From NCBI GenBank assembly GCA_963556695.1, contig CAUWAG010000018.1, forward strand, positions 1,054,001 through 1,118,000: DNA of 64,000 nt, in the 5' to 3' direction. The position numbers were made by a program, and so were the translations under genes. Shown here in pieces: positions 1 to 11,106 of this stretch. The notes under the pieces were generated by a model that saw nothing but the letters and a program-made list of their open reading frames with translations, searched no databases and was not told the DNA's origin. Numbering within the stretch: the first letter of the stretch is position 1; each line of letters starts with the position of its first letter. Origin of the DNA: Anthostomella pinea (lineage: Eukaryota > Ascomycota > Sordariomycetes > Xylariales > Xylariaceae).

Positions 1-411
1 GTGATGGTTTATCTGGCCCGCTCTAGGTGTATATCGATGCGGAGCGCAATGGCCATCTCATATGCTTCCTCCATTGCGCCATTACTCCCCGGTTTCAGAA
101 TTTGGCCTTTGTTTGTATACTTATGGCCTTGCCCTGAGCTGCCTTAGCTACCACTCCCCCGTCAGCTGGCTGCTGGGCAACGCGTTTGCCTACTGTTTAG
201 ATGCCCCGCTCAATGGTGACGTGCTTGCCCTTGTGCGCGCCGTGCGCCTTGTAAGTTTCCCGCTGAATGATTAGGGTTGTGTCGTCTCTCCAGTTACGGA
301 GTACGATCCGACTACACGTCCTATACCGTCGTCGTCGTTGCCCATGAACGCGGTCGCACATCAGCACATTCCGTGTGACCCTCGCCTACCCCGACTACCA
401 GTACGAGACCC
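1..411. other. no gene recognised
   Basis: Short open frames exist on both strands but none reads as a recognisable domain. The stretch lies downstream of the nuclease remnant that ends at 412. Confidence 0.5.
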
Positions 412-755
412 CTAACAAATCCCAAATTTCGCCACGCTAGGATCATGATCCGACAGCTGCTCGTCGTATGTGACCCAGCTCTTGACACGCTGGTGCTCGA
501 ACAGCGCATCCCGAGTCAGCGCGGGCCCACGAACATGTGGTCGAGCTCCTGCGAGTTCATTTCGTACCGATACGTGTAGCGCTCCGCCGGCGCGATGCCG
601 ACGACCTCGTCGTCGCTGAGACCTGAGATAGAGGCGAATCAGGCCACCGGCTGCGCGAAGGCGAATTCGTTGAGGCCGCCGACGGTCAGCACGTGAGCGT
701 CGGGGTCTTCGGCGAGGATCGAGGCGACGAAAGAACTGGGTTGGGGTTGAGTGGT
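412..755 (-). pseudogene. remnant of an endonuclease/exonuclease/phosphatase (EEP) family protein, C-terminal part
   Basis: Read on the minus strand from about 755 down to a TAG at 412-414, this looks like the C-terminal third of a secreted or extracellular EEP-fold nuclease/phosphatase. Visible blocks are GGLNEFAF (the family usually has Gly-Asp before xNEF, so the Asp appears lost), NSQELDHMFV and, near the end, SDHDPSVAKF, the usual terminal SDHDP metal/catalytic block. The frame is broken by a TGA at 639-641 where an Arg CGA would fit (a C-to-T change), and by a frameshift between the DHMFVGP block and the EHQRVKSW block. No N-terminal half is visible upstream, so this is a truncated relic. 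The family call comes from the motif order, not from a search. Confidence 0.6.
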
Positions 756-840
756 CAGTTCATACCTTATTTATCGCATTCATAATGGTTGATGTGGATC
801 AAAGGGATGTTGGGTTGGAATAGGGGTTGGTGACAGGAAA

Positions 841-1656
841 GTGGAACTGATGGAAAAGGGGCAATATCAGGAACGAACCCACGGCCGTCATCTCCGCCTG
901 CTCCCGTCTATCTCCCACGGCTCCATTAACAGGCGTTCGCGCATCTCTATGCAGCGACGAGCTGCCGCCAAGAGCTCTGAGAAGCCTTCACAGGGACCGA
1001 AGCAGCCATCCTTGATCGAGCAGCTGTTCCCAGAAGAGACGAAACGCTACGAAGAACAACAGCGAAAAGCCTCAAGCGAGGTCCCACGACTACCACTGGA
1101 CACCCCCTTCAAATCCTTCACCGATCGAAACCTCGCCACATCCGAACATGAAATCCCAATTCACCAAAAGCTCAACGTCTTCAGGACCAGATGCGTCGCC
1201 AAAACTCCGAGAACCTCGTCGCTGAAACTACCGTCCTCGTCCCCCGCAATGCTAGCACCAAACTCATGGAAGAAGACTTCAGCCGTCTGATACTCCAGGG
1301 TAAGCAGATGGAAGGCTGGGCTCTGGAGCAAGGTGATGACATCCTTAACGTCATCCCTGGCCGGGCTTTGGCGACGTTGGGGCAGCAGAACTACTATTAC
1401 CTTCTTTTCTCCTCCCGGCTAAGAGCGTTCACATAGGTACCAAGTACATGTGACACGGATATTCCGCATGGCGGAAGCGCATACACCTAGCTCGCTTGCC
1501 TCACCTATCGTGGAACCGCACGCCGCAATCGAAGCCTTCGCGCTCATACCCGCAAGCCAGAACCTCGAACCCCGACAGCTTCAACCATCTTTGAGCCCGA
1601 TGATATGTCGAGGTATTTACTACTACAAGCGTATAAAGGCTATATACAATGTTTGA
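841..1656 (+). pseudogene. decayed conserved fungal protein of unknown function
   Basis: Three plus-strand reading frames continue one another: 841 to about 1187, about 1188 to 1436, and about 1438 to 1656. The first carries SLIEQLFPEETKRYEEQQRK, the second VAETTVLVPRNAS and QQNYYYLLFSSRLRAFT, the third HVTRIFRMAEAHTPSSLASP. At about 1187 the join is explained by loss of one base, and a second shift plus a TAG follows the YYYLLFSS block. The layout (basic N-terminus, EQLFPEE motif, a compact C-terminal domain) reminds me of an uncharacterised fungal protein family, but I cannot name a function. It is 50-85 bases from the nuclease remnant and 100 bases from the hydrolase relic, so it belongs to the same degraded neighbourhood. 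Confidence 0.5.
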
Positions 1657-1753
1657 GGTTATCCATCGGGTGGTAATTGCGCGTGCTCGCTGTCTCCTTT
1701 CTCAACCCGTGGCTGGCATCCCCATCCTGGGTGAGGGTGAGGATGAGAGTAAC

Positions 1754-2863
1754 TTAATGCCCACTTGGACCAAAGCCGACGTCCGCCAACCAGTCAAACG
1801 CCCGGCCAAATGATACATCTTGAGTGTAATGGAGGTTCCAGTCGTGTCCCGTGTTCGCCGGCGAGAAATAGCTATAGTTGGATGCGGACGGGAAGTATTG
1901 CGCCTGCTGAGCCAATACGCTGCCATTGGCCCCTTGGCAATTCCCACTCGAACCACAGAAGATCCGGTCTAACTGTCCCGTTAACACGAACACTGGTCCA
2001 ATGAAGCCCGACTTGATAGTCTGGTTAAGGCTCGTTTCCGTGAACAAGGTGCCGATGGTGACTACGTCTTCTGTTGCGAAGTCGTATGTCAGGATCGCAG
2101 GGTTGTAGTCCTTGCCTTGATTCGAGTAGAACGGTGCACGCGCGGAGGCGTTGACGCCGGTGAGGTAGCCAGGCGCGAGATCGTGGAAGCGTTGGTGTAC
2201 TGATGCGGCGGTCGCGAGACCGGGGAGAATGAGTTCGGCCGATACAGCCGATAGTGGCTCGGAGGCCGTCCAACCCGTCAACATCACGGCGCTGACGTCG
2301 GAAGGGTGCTGGTCGATGTACGCCTTGCCGATGAGCGAGCCCTGGGAATGTCCGACGTAGATGACGGTGTTGTACTGCCTAGGCAGGACGGCGCCGTTCT
2401 TGATCTGCTGCGCGAGCGCGTGCATGAGGTCGACCTAGGGCTGGTTCTGCACAATGGAGACCGGGTCTGGGTGGTCGGAGAGACCGTGGCCCAGCCTATC
2501 GATCGACAGGGTAGGGTAGCCACGGTCCGCGGCGTAGGATATCCAGGAGTAGTTCGTCCCGTGGAAGCCAGGAAAGTCGTAGCCAGACCAGTAGTTTCGG
2601 TGGTAGGTAATGCCGTGGACCAAGAGTTATAGCATATCGCAGGCACCTGGGACGTCTCTCGTGGGAAGGCAGTACCGAGCATTGATGGCGTATGTTTCGT
2701 CAATGCTGAAGGGGATATTGGCTGCTGTATCTGGTGCGACTACGCCTGTGCTTTTGATGGGTAGGAGAAACTTAAAGTCCTGACACTCAGGGTAGAATGG
2801 GTACTGGGCAGCCGTGCTGCCGCCAGCTGCCGCTGCGCCCACGATGATATGGGAGAGCCGCAT
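1754..2863 (-). pseudogene. secreted alpha/beta hydrolase (lipase/esterase-like) with two Gln-to-stop changes
   Basis: One minus-strand frame runs from ATG 2863 to the stop at 1754 (about 369 codons) and is interrupted only by TAA at 2627-2629 and TAG at 2435-2437. The N-terminus MRLSHIIVGAAAAGGSTAAQ is a plausible signal peptide. Then come the oxyanion-loop region LLVHGITYHRNYWSG, the nucleophile elbow GHSQGS and a late GHDWN that fits the catalytic His, as in secreted fungal alpha/beta hydrolases. Both stops fall where Gln would fit, and CAA-to-TAA and CAG-to-TAG are both CpA-to-TpA transitions, the RIP-preferred change. No indels are needed, so decay looks recent. The substrate cannot be told. 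Readthrough of both stops is unlikely. Confidence 0.75.
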
Positions 2864-3074
2864 GGTTGCAGATTGGTATTCAGACGTAAACAGGTGAGGA
2901 AGAAGTACCACAGAAACGCTCACATTGATCGACAGGTCTTTTTAACTTGTATACATCTGCACGATGAGGCCAAGCATCTCCACCGTGACGAACATGCTAC
3001 CTCACATAGAATGCTGGAGAAAACCCTATCAAATTACGACTTCCCGATGAGTAAGGTACCGGGGCACGCGGTAA

Positions 3075-3495
3075 TTACGGCTCCCCTTTTTCAGCCTTTC
3101 CCACCCACATCGGCGAACACATTGAAATACCCACCTTTGGCAGAGACAGCAAGACCCATCCGCTCATTGTCGGCCGCTCGTAGCCCACGAGCCAACCTCC
3201 CAAAGTATCACCATGCTCATTCGGCCTCCCAACTGCACGCGGCCCTTCGACCGTGACACGCTGCCCCGTCTGCCCGTGAGGCTCTCCCAGAAGTCCGACC
3301 CGTAAGTGGCGGGCTCTAGCACCGGATTCGCCACCGAAACTAGGCTAGTAGTAGGCTCCGATTATTCGGCACGGCCCACACGTCCCCGCCGTCGGGCACC
3401 GAGTAAATCTCCGTGGGCGGACTGCGTAGACTTGCCGAAATCGAAGGCGACCGAGGTGTTTGCGGCGCTCTCGTTGATGGGATGCTCATGGAATA
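3075..3495 (-). pseudogene. decayed coding remnant, family not recognised
   Basis: Minus-strand frames with coding character succeed each other: a block containing NESAANTSVAFDFGKSTQSA, then IYSVPDGGDVWAVPNNRSLL, then LVSVANPVLEPATYGSDFW, and finally LGGWLVGYERPTMSGWV ending at TAA 3075-3077. At least two frame changes and one stop separate them. The blocks look like consecutive parts of one enzyme, but I do not recognise the family. It may be another relic of the gene graveyard around the LINE. Confidence 0.3.
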
Positions 3496-3826
3496 CCTGT
3501 GAGTGAAACAGAGCCTTTCAGGGGCAAGGACATTCGGACGCCAGGGCAGTGATCACAGATCTGATTTAGGGGGCCGGACCCGGACCCCTTGCTGGACGTA
3601 TGTATAGTAGCATTGGATCAGTCAGCTTTACGTGACCTGACATCACTTCCTTATACCATGCGGTCTTCATCATGTTCACCGAAAAGCGAGAAGTGTACCA
3701 AGGAAGGCCATCAAGCTTATAATAGGACCTGAGGAATTTGGGTAGTAACATGCAAATACAGTTGTTATGTTCTATGTATGACAAGGCGTTCTCAAATATC
3801 ACGACACATACCTGTTAATGTATAAA
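3496..3826. other. no gene supported
   Basis: A 78-codon minus-strand open frame at 3566-3802 has no recognisable motif and no signal peptide. The stretch leads up to the target-site duplication of the truncated LINE copy. Confidence 0.4.
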
Positions 3827-3841
3827 CATATGAGATTAACC
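3827..3841. repeat. target-site duplication, left copy, of truncated LINE
   Basis: CATATGAGATTAACC, identical to 4026-4040, flanks the 3842-4025 LINE fragment. Confidence 0.9.
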
Positions 3842-4025
3842 TCAGATGGATGACCCCAAAGTCATACAGCCGCAACAACGGGGATGGGCTCGTGAGCGGG
3901 ACTGAATGTACTTATTATCTTGATACCTCCACAACCCTGCGATGCAGAGGCTCTGGGAGGCGTGGTTTGCACTACTGAGGAGCGATCCCCCACGTTAAAT
4001 ACAATCAATCAATCAATCAATCAAT
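3842..4025 (+). mobile_element. 5'-truncated Tad-like LINE copy (3' end only)
   Basis: About 184 bases match, with roughly ten mismatches, the reverse complement of the last part of the large LINE (5641 to about 5825). Both end in the same (CAAT/TCAA)n tail, here at about 4006-4025. The fragment is bracketed by a perfect 15-bp direct repeat. This is the classic product of target-primed reverse transcription that stopped early. It carries no coding capacity and is in the opposite orientation to the full copy 1.6 kb away. Confidence 0.9.
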
Positions 4026-4040
4026 CATATGAGATTAACC
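4026..4040. repeat. target-site duplication, right copy, of truncated LINE
   Basis: CATATGAGATTAACC, identical to 3827-3841. Confidence 0.9.
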
Positions 4041-4183
4041 ACTGCCGTCGTATTTCGGCATATAGTCTACTTGAGAGGAATTTGCTATAAGTATCCCGCA
4101 ACTATGAGGGGGGTTCTTTTTCAATCGCAGCCAGCGTCACCCCCAACCCCTATTCTAGCCGTTGAGCCTATGCAACACCGCCC

Positions 4184-4824
4184 CTAATACGATCCAAAAT
4201 GCATAACGACCCTGGAATGTCCATCCACAACGTTGTGATTTTTTTCATTACTTCCGTCGAACTCGACCATCCACATCGGCCTCTTTTTCCCATCCTTGGG
4301 CTGCTTCGTGACCGGGACCTCGTAGAAGCATGTTCCGGCGTTGCAGAGGTACGTCCCGAGGTGTTGCGTCTAGAGATCAAAACGTCAGCAGTGTTTCCAA
4401 CCGAACTTGTCTTCGCTATTATTAGAACTTTACCTCGAAAGCGTCAAAGTTAGAAATGTTGGCGCTAGTCTTCCCGAATAGCATGGCGTAGAGAGTATAG
4501 TCTTTCTGTTGAGTAGAATCTTTCTGTTTCTTCACTTTCATACTCAAATCGTCAACGTACAGGGGCCGGCGCTTGAGCTCAGCGTGGAGACACGGAGTCC
4601 GGATTGGCCCTTGAGCGTGAAGGTGTTGCAGTCCTTACTGGTTAGCTGGCCAGCGGCGTTGATACAACCGATTCGAGTACCTCTGTTGGTGCCGGTCACG
4701 TAGCTCGCGTCGGGTGCTCAAACATGGTTACCTGGCCGGTCACCCCTTTGTCGTCGGCGGCGGCGATGGAGAGCGAAAGGAGCGGCATGATCGCGGCCAG
4801 GAGCTTGGTAAGTTGTAGAGCCAT
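4184..4824 (-). pseudogene. small secreted cysteine-containing protein, two frameshifts (effector-like)
   Basis: On the minus strand an ATG at 4824 opens MALQLTKLLAAIMPLLSLSI, a strong signal peptide ending in AAA-DD. The mature part continues in another frame from about 4716 (DASYVTGTNRGTRIGC, TSKDCNTFTLKGQSG), and again in another from about 4558 (SMKVKKQKDSTQQKDYTLYA) to a donor GTAAAG at 4433. A 64-base intron (4370-4433) ends in TAG, and the last exon (4369-4184) holds HLGTYLCNAGTCFYEVPV and ends at TAG 4184-4186. Each frame change is explained by loss of one base. About 190 residues and at least five Cys would give a small secreted protein typical of host-interaction repertoires. Function is not known, and the gene as it stands cannot make the full product. 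Confidence 0.6.
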
Positions 4825-5625
4825 GATGTCGGAATTTGTTCGTCTGCGCAGTTTCTAGTCAATGTGTTTTTTATGCTGTGGAGCTGGATGAACGGATTTA
4901 GTTCCCGCATACGCAAATCGCACTTCTTATGGAATAAAAGACTCTTTGTCACAGTCCTGCTTTGTTCACCAAGTAATTCTCTACTGGGAGAAAGGTTGAC
5001 CTTGAGAGTTATACCCGAAGGCTAAGTCACCTAATCTATCAGACAAAGACCATAAAGCTGAGAGGAATACGCACACCCGAAGAGAGCCGGTTGTCCTGTC
5101 AAATACCACATGGTTTGCCCCTGGCCAGGTAGTGAGCCAACTTTATGTATTTTTAAAAAGTATATATGCCTCATAATGCCAGTGGTTGACCGGAGGACGG
5201 AGGGAGCGGCAACAAGAGTTGGTGAAGTTAATCTTTTGTTCGGTTAAGTGCCAACATCAGGTTAATGCTGATGTGAGCTACGGCTAACATCTGACCAGAG
5301 GCTGGAAACTGGCGAAAGCGCAATGCGTTCGGCTTGTATCACCTTCCTCTTATGGCCTGACTGCCTGCTGTTGGGTCCGAGGTTCAAGGTTGGGCCTATG
5401 GCTTTTGTCACCAACATAACACGCACAACGACCACCAACTACATAATGCATTGGAGTGAATCGCTGCTTGCCAACAAGTACCTACGATATGCAGGTGAAA
5501 GCAAGGGGTAGAGCCCGATAGACATGCAGATGCTCCCCGAACCTATGATAAGCTACCCCGATGTGACTGCTCCTACACTTCCATGCGTCCATCGTCATGC
5601 AGTGTACCGATGAGTGTGAATCCCC
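4825..5625. other. intergenic, no gene seen
   Basis: This would be the promoter side of the secreted-protein relic. Short open frames only, with no coding motif or RNA gene recognised. Confidence 0.5.
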
Positions 5626-5640
5626 GACATAATGGGTTGA
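5626..5640. repeat. target-site duplication, copy at LINE 3' end
   Basis: GACATAATGGGTTGA, identical to 11248-11262. The last four bases also fit the tail unit TTGA, so the true length is 11-15 bp. Confidence 0.9.
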
Positions 5641-5662
5641 TTGATTGATTGATTGATTGATT
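5641..5662 (-). repeat. LINE 3' simple-repeat tail
   Basis: Tandem TTGA on the plus strand (TCAA on the element strand) serves in place of poly(A). The same tail ends the truncated copy at 4025. Confidence 0.85.
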
Positions 5663-5841
5663 GTATTTAACGTCGGGGGTAGCTCCTCAGTAGTGCAAAC
5701 CACGCCTCCCAGAGCCTCTGTATCGCAGGGTTGTGGAGGTCTCAAGATAATAAGTACAGTCAGTCCCGCTCACGGGCCCATCCCCGTTGTTGTGGCGGTA
5801 TGACCTTGGGGTCATCTATCTGGTCCTTCAAGAAAAGCTAT

Positions 5842-8800
5842 CTATTGGGGGCAGATTGTTGAAAAGAACTTGCTCTTCTCCATGAATTTTGCCCATTCTG
5901 TGTTCCTCTCCCCTAAGTATTATAAACAAGCTGTCCTAGGCGAGTACCTAGGCAGTAGCCGGTTTTCCCCCAGTCTCTTACAAAAGAAAATATATTGTGG
6001 TGTTTTCTTTTCACCATAGCTGCAGTGATCATTTGAGTCTGTATGCCCAAAGCGTTCATAGTATCTGGCAAAGTCGCTATGTCCAGATCTGGCCGCTAGA
6101 AGTCTGTATAAAGTACTTCTTTTAAAAGATATAAGGCCTCTTTTAGTTACTGTATGTGAGTATACTTCTTGATATCTAGATTCTGATTGGTCTTTCTACC
6201 ATTAATTGAACTCTTTTTTGCCCTTTCTTTTGAGATCTCTCTTGACCCAAGAGATTGTAGGAAGGTTTGTTATGTCTGTTTTTAGCATGGCACCTTCTTT
6301 TGTTAGTGTATCGGCAGCTTTGTTACCATTAATATCTCTGTGTCCAGGAATCCACTTGACGGTCACTCCAGGAGTGTGTGCTGTGGCAAGTTCTTGAAAT
6401 CGTAGAAAAATGTTCTGTGATGTCTCGGGTGGAGTCCCATTGAGCCCGTCTACCACTGACGTGTTGTCCAGGCAGATATATAACTGTTTTCTGTGTCCAA
6501 TTACCCTGGCTGTTGCAAGACCTTGGAGAGCACCATGGACTTCAGCATCTACTACTTCTGCTTGGAGAAGTCTGTCCTTTCCCCGGTATATTTCTTGTGT
6601 AGTGCTGCCTTTCCTGATGGTATAACCCCATCCAGTGCGGGTTGTGCCTTGGTCGTCCAACTGTGATCCATCTGAATAGATGACAAGGTCAGTATTCACG
6701 TTTCTCTCCTGTAACCATTGCTTAAAGAGCTCTATTTCTTTATCTTTGTTTTTATGAATTAGGGGCTTCTTCCATAATAGCCTGGTAAGTGTTGGTCTCT
6801 AGAAGTCAGGGACTAGCTGGAAGCTCCTTTATAGCCTTGTTGGATTCTTGCGAGCTTGTATTTGGAGCCTGCCAACAAGAGGGTGTCTCTGGTCTATTTG
6901 TCCTAGTCAGAGGCCGTGACATCGTCTTATTGACTCTGCAAGAATTCCTGCTGGGGGAATCTGCGATTCAAAGTGTAGGATATGTCCAGGGTGTGTTTTT
7001 CAGACTGGCAAGATAGCCCTGATCGCTATTCGTAGTATGGCATCTATTGTTCCAAAAAGCCCCTTAATGCGACATGCTGATGTCCCACGTAAGCTCCCAA
7101 CTTTCTCGATTCCTGGGTACTAGGCCTCCAGGCCGTGTGTAAGAATAGGAATAACACAAGCTTTCACAGCCCTCTTGGTTGACTTTACTGGAAGTCTTTT
7201 GACTGTGTTGTATAGTTCTCGAAGGTGATTTGCTACCTTATTAGCTTTCTTGGCCCAGTAAGAAACATGATTTTTGAAGTTTAGTTTTCTATTCAGGAAG
7301 ACACCTAGCCATTGCATGGAATCCTTTGTTATTTTGTTCATTGTCGTGTGGCGGACTGGAGGGTTATCTGAGTTCTTTTTCTTTAAGAAGTGCATGATCT
7401 CAGTTTTGTCAGGGTCAAATTCAATAGCGTTGTTATGTCCCTATTAACTGAGCAAATAAAGATTTTCAGAAGCCTCTGTAGCTATTTCTTTAAGGTTCTT
7501 TTCAATACAGAGAGTCGTTAGGTCGTCTGCATATTTAAAGCGTCTCTTTTTTATACCAAGTTGGGCACAGATTGGCTCTGTATACAGCATATAAAGGATT
7601 AGAGATGCTGGTGAGCCTTGTGGTAGCCCACAATTGAGAGCTTTAATATCGGTCACAATACCTTCAAACCGAACCCTTGCGGACCGCTCGGACATAAATG
7701 ACTGGACCCATCTTATGAGAAAGCCCAGCCAGCCCTGTTCTCTCATGCGAACCACCAGCCGTCCCATTAGGGCAGCATCAAAGGCCCCTTTCATATCTGA
7801 CGTGACTACTGTTGCAACGAGGCCTTGGTCGAGGGCCTGCTCAATATCGTGTATGAGTGCAGCTACCAGGTCAGTGGCAGAGCGCTTTGATAGAGCTCCA
7901 AAATGTTGTGGAGCTAGAATTCCAAGTTTGACAACAAACCAGGTAATTCTTTTCGCGATGAGTCGTTCTAGGCCTTTGCCAAGACACGACAGTAGCAATA
8001 TTGGTCTGTAGGCCCTGGAATTGGAGTAGTCTTTCTTTCCTGGTTTTGGGATCATCACTACCTCAGCTACTTTGAATGGTTTAGGGTGGTGTCTAATCTG
8101 TAGACAGGTCTGGAAAAGGGCTCTGATATGTTCCCTAATGAATGGCCAGCAAGCTTTCAGAATCCGTACTGTGAGGGTATCTATTCCCGGGGAGTTGCTC
8201 TTGGTCCCTAAAGTGCACCCTTCAGCCTCTTCCAGTCCGACATGGTATTCAAGGGGGATATATGGCTTGGGTTGTGTGATCTGAGCGAACCAGGGGTCGA
8301 TGATATCGTTGTCTGAGGTACTTCGTTCAAGCGTGGCTAGCGTAATGCATTTGCCTTGCTCTCTTGTGACTCGAATATTTGGTCTCCTATGATGATTAGA
8401 GGGGAACGCAATCCTGTTAATAGCTTGTGCCAAGAGACGATTCTGTATAGGTCCTTTGGCTCAGTTGCTGAATCAATTAGAGTCTGCCAGTACTCTTTCC
8501 TAGCTTTCCGAACCATGCGGCAAAATTCCCATCGGGCTGAATTCCGCCCTTCTTGGCTTGTAATCTGTTTAGAAAGGGCCCTGTATGTCTGAACAGCTGC
8601 TTTGCAGTCATTATTCCACCAAGCAGTGGGCCTAGATTGACGGGGCTTCATGCCCACTGTCCTGATACAGTCTTGGATTATGTTGATCAAGCTTTGTGTA
8701 AAGGCATCTACCTGGCCAGGGGATACACCCAGCCGGGGGAGTTCATGAATCCTGGTTTGGACATTGTCTGCCAGCTCTTGTAGTTTATCGTCCGGTACTA

Positions 8801-9500
8801 TTCAATGATTGGCCTTGGGGACTCGGTCTAGATCTCCCTGAATTGGGACAACTATTTGTAATGTCTCACGATCTGAAGTGTACTGGAGTGCATCATTCAC
8901 TGAGGCTTCGGCCATAGGGACATCTGAGAACACCAGATCTAGTACATTTCCGTCATCATGTGTTGGGACATCTGGTTCAGAAATCAGATCCAGTCCGTGG
9001 TCTGCCATAGTCTGTGCAAGTATGACACCACCATGATATCCTGGATTGCTTGAGTCCCAGGATGTGTCGCCAGCATTAAAATCTCCAGCTATAATACAGC
9101 CAAAAGGTGGAGTCCATACTTCCAGAATATCATCCACTTCCTGTGGGTTGTCACATGGCCGGTAGACACTGGCAAATGTAATGCCTTGTATCTTGACTCA
9201 GGTGATGTCTTGTGTAACATAGGGCCGAAATTAATCCGCTTGAAGGTGTTTCCTTACATAGATGAGAGATCTGGGCCGTGTACTGTCGCTGTTCCAGGAA
9301 TCCACTGGGGAGTATATATTGTAATTGGGGTGTGTCTTTACTCCTATTCTCCTGCCTGGTGGTACGCCAACCCAGGGCTCTTGTATCAGAATGATGTCTG
9401 TTTGTTCTCCTTTGTAGTCAGCCAGATTGATGGCTAACTCTGTAGGGCCTGCACTCTTTTGTCCTCCTGTTGTATTCACAGAATAGATGACTAGATGCCC
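5842..9500 (-). pseudogene. LINE ORF2: AP-like endonuclease, reverse transcriptase, RNase H
   Basis: Domains in order on the minus strand. The endonuclease starts near 9480 with IILIQEPWVG, continues with GDFNAGDTSWDS near 9060 and ends with SDRETL near 8870, where the family has a catalytic His in place of the Arg. The reverse transcriptase (about 8330-7450) shows NSPGIDTL, MIPKPGKKDYSNSRAYRPI, GLPQGSPASLILYMLY and the YADD catalytic box. A thumb region follows (7395-7120). RNase H (6699-6202) is the best-preserved part, with SDGSQL, DAEVHGALQG, CLDNTSVVDG and GHRDINGNKAAD. A C-terminal finger near 5930-6060 (HCSYGEKKTPQYIFFC) has Tyr where Cys and His are expected. Frame changes occur near 8340, and several stops replace Trp or Gln. 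The gene is non-functional. Confidence 0.88.
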
Positions 9501-9526
9501 GTGTCGATGTGTTTCGTTTGATGTAC

Positions 9527-11106
9527 CTAATATTGACTGACAATAATGGTATCGGCATCTCTGGGATGAGTTGTATCTGTTGTGTCGATTTGCATTGTGA
9601 TGTCTTCGTTATTGTTGCTGGGTGTTGACCCAGCTTGGTTTCTGCCTGTTTCATTGAAGGCCTTGGATCTGGCTCTTTCTCCAGCCAGTCTTATTTCCTG
9701 GATTTGCTCCCATGTGTGCTTGTGGATGATGCTTTTCACAACCTTGGGCGTGCAGGGCATTTGTTGAAGTTGGCAGCATGAGGTCCTTTGTAGTTGACAC
9801 ACTTTGGGATTGGTTTTTCGCACTCCCCCTGGTGTACTGTACTGGCACAACGTGCATATACTTGCTTTTCACATCGGTAGTTCCTACCATGGTATCTGAA
9901 GCAGCTCGCACACTGGTGAACCTTGGGGGAGTATTGAATGTGCCTTGAGGTCATTGAGTGAGCAAAAAGCGTGAATGGTTTCTTTGCTGCACGGGGCAGA
10001 GAGATCACTTATGTAGTCTCTGGATCAAAATCAACTGTGTTCCTTGAGAGTATGCACCTTAAAGGTCTGTCACCTGTTTGGGCTTTAACTTTATCAGTAA
10101 CAGCAATATCGGTAATATCGATTGTCAACCTTTCCGTACTGATGATCTTTCTTGGGCATCCATTGACCTTGTAGTGATGCCAGATTATGTGAGTCTCGAT
10201 CTTTTCTGCTTTGAGAATGTCGGTAATTTCTTCTTGGAAGGCCAGGAGCTTAGCCTGAGTTGGCTTGTCCCTTGGGTGTAAGGTAAATCCGGAGGGGCAC
10301 CGGGTCACTTTTCTAAGCTCTTGAGGGTGGAGCTTAAGTCTTCTGTTCAGTGTAGACTTTATTCCGTAAGGCTCTAGATGGCTATTATCCATGCGGACAA
10401 AGACCCGGAGATCATCCTATTTCTTCTTCAGTTGGTTGGCAGTGATGCGGGTGCCAGGCTGTGTTTTCTTTATGGTAGTATTGACTGTCCGTGGATGCTG
10501 CTGTCGTTGGCTAGAGGAGACAGCTTGTGCAAAGGTCATGGTGGGCTTTACTATCCCTATCCCCCCAGGGATGGTCTTCCTTTTGGGCAGATCTCGGGTT
10601 TCCAGCCACTCGCTCAGACATTTAGAGAAAAAAGCGCTGAACTCCTTGGCATGAAAGTATAGTTTGGTTCCAGCTTTCTCAAATGTCTTATCAACCACTG
10701 CAGCACACTCTTGAAACATTGTCATCCTGGCTTCATAAAGGTGCTTGTCTTTAGCCAGTATTCTGGCAACTTGGTCCTGGCACTCTGAGGAGGAGGTTTT
10801 ATTCCCTATATTGCATGTAATGGCTTGATCTGTCGAGATTTTGTTCAATTGAGGTCGTTTCATTCCAGTGGTGCTGTTATCATTGATATTTTAGGATTTT
10901 CTTTTCAGAGGGGAAATAACGGTAAAGTCAGCCTCAGAGACCTGTGACGGGCTGCTGCTGATGTTGTCAAGCAGCGCCTGGCGGAGCCTGCTCGGAGTTG
11001 CCGGGCTGTATGTCTTTCTAGGGGCCGGGGATTTGAGCACGCCACTGGTGGTCGTCTTTAGGACGGCCACGGGCGTGTTTGGGGGCCCGTCGTGGAAGGG
11101 TGCCAT
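9527..11106 (-). pseudogene. LINE ORF1 (gag-like, zinc knuckles)
   Basis: The minus-strand frame from ATG 11106 (MAPFHDGPPNTP) runs through three in-frame stops (about 10891, 10417 and 10009; TAA, TAG, TAA, all compatible with Gln codons). Near 9735-9750 it shifts to another frame that ends at VSQY, 9527. Zinc-knuckle-like blocks lie at about 9745-9925: CASCFRYHGRNYRC, then a block where the first Cys is Arg (YARCASTVHQGEC), then KCVNYKGPHAANFNKC with Tyr where Cys is expected. Cys-to-Tyr is a TGT-to-TAT transition. The protein would bind element RNA. It cannot be made from this copy. Confidence 0.85.

Noticed and set aside
5641..5662. Microsatellite TTGA as an independent repeat
   Set aside because: The same tail ends both LINE copies, inside the target duplications, so it belongs to the element.
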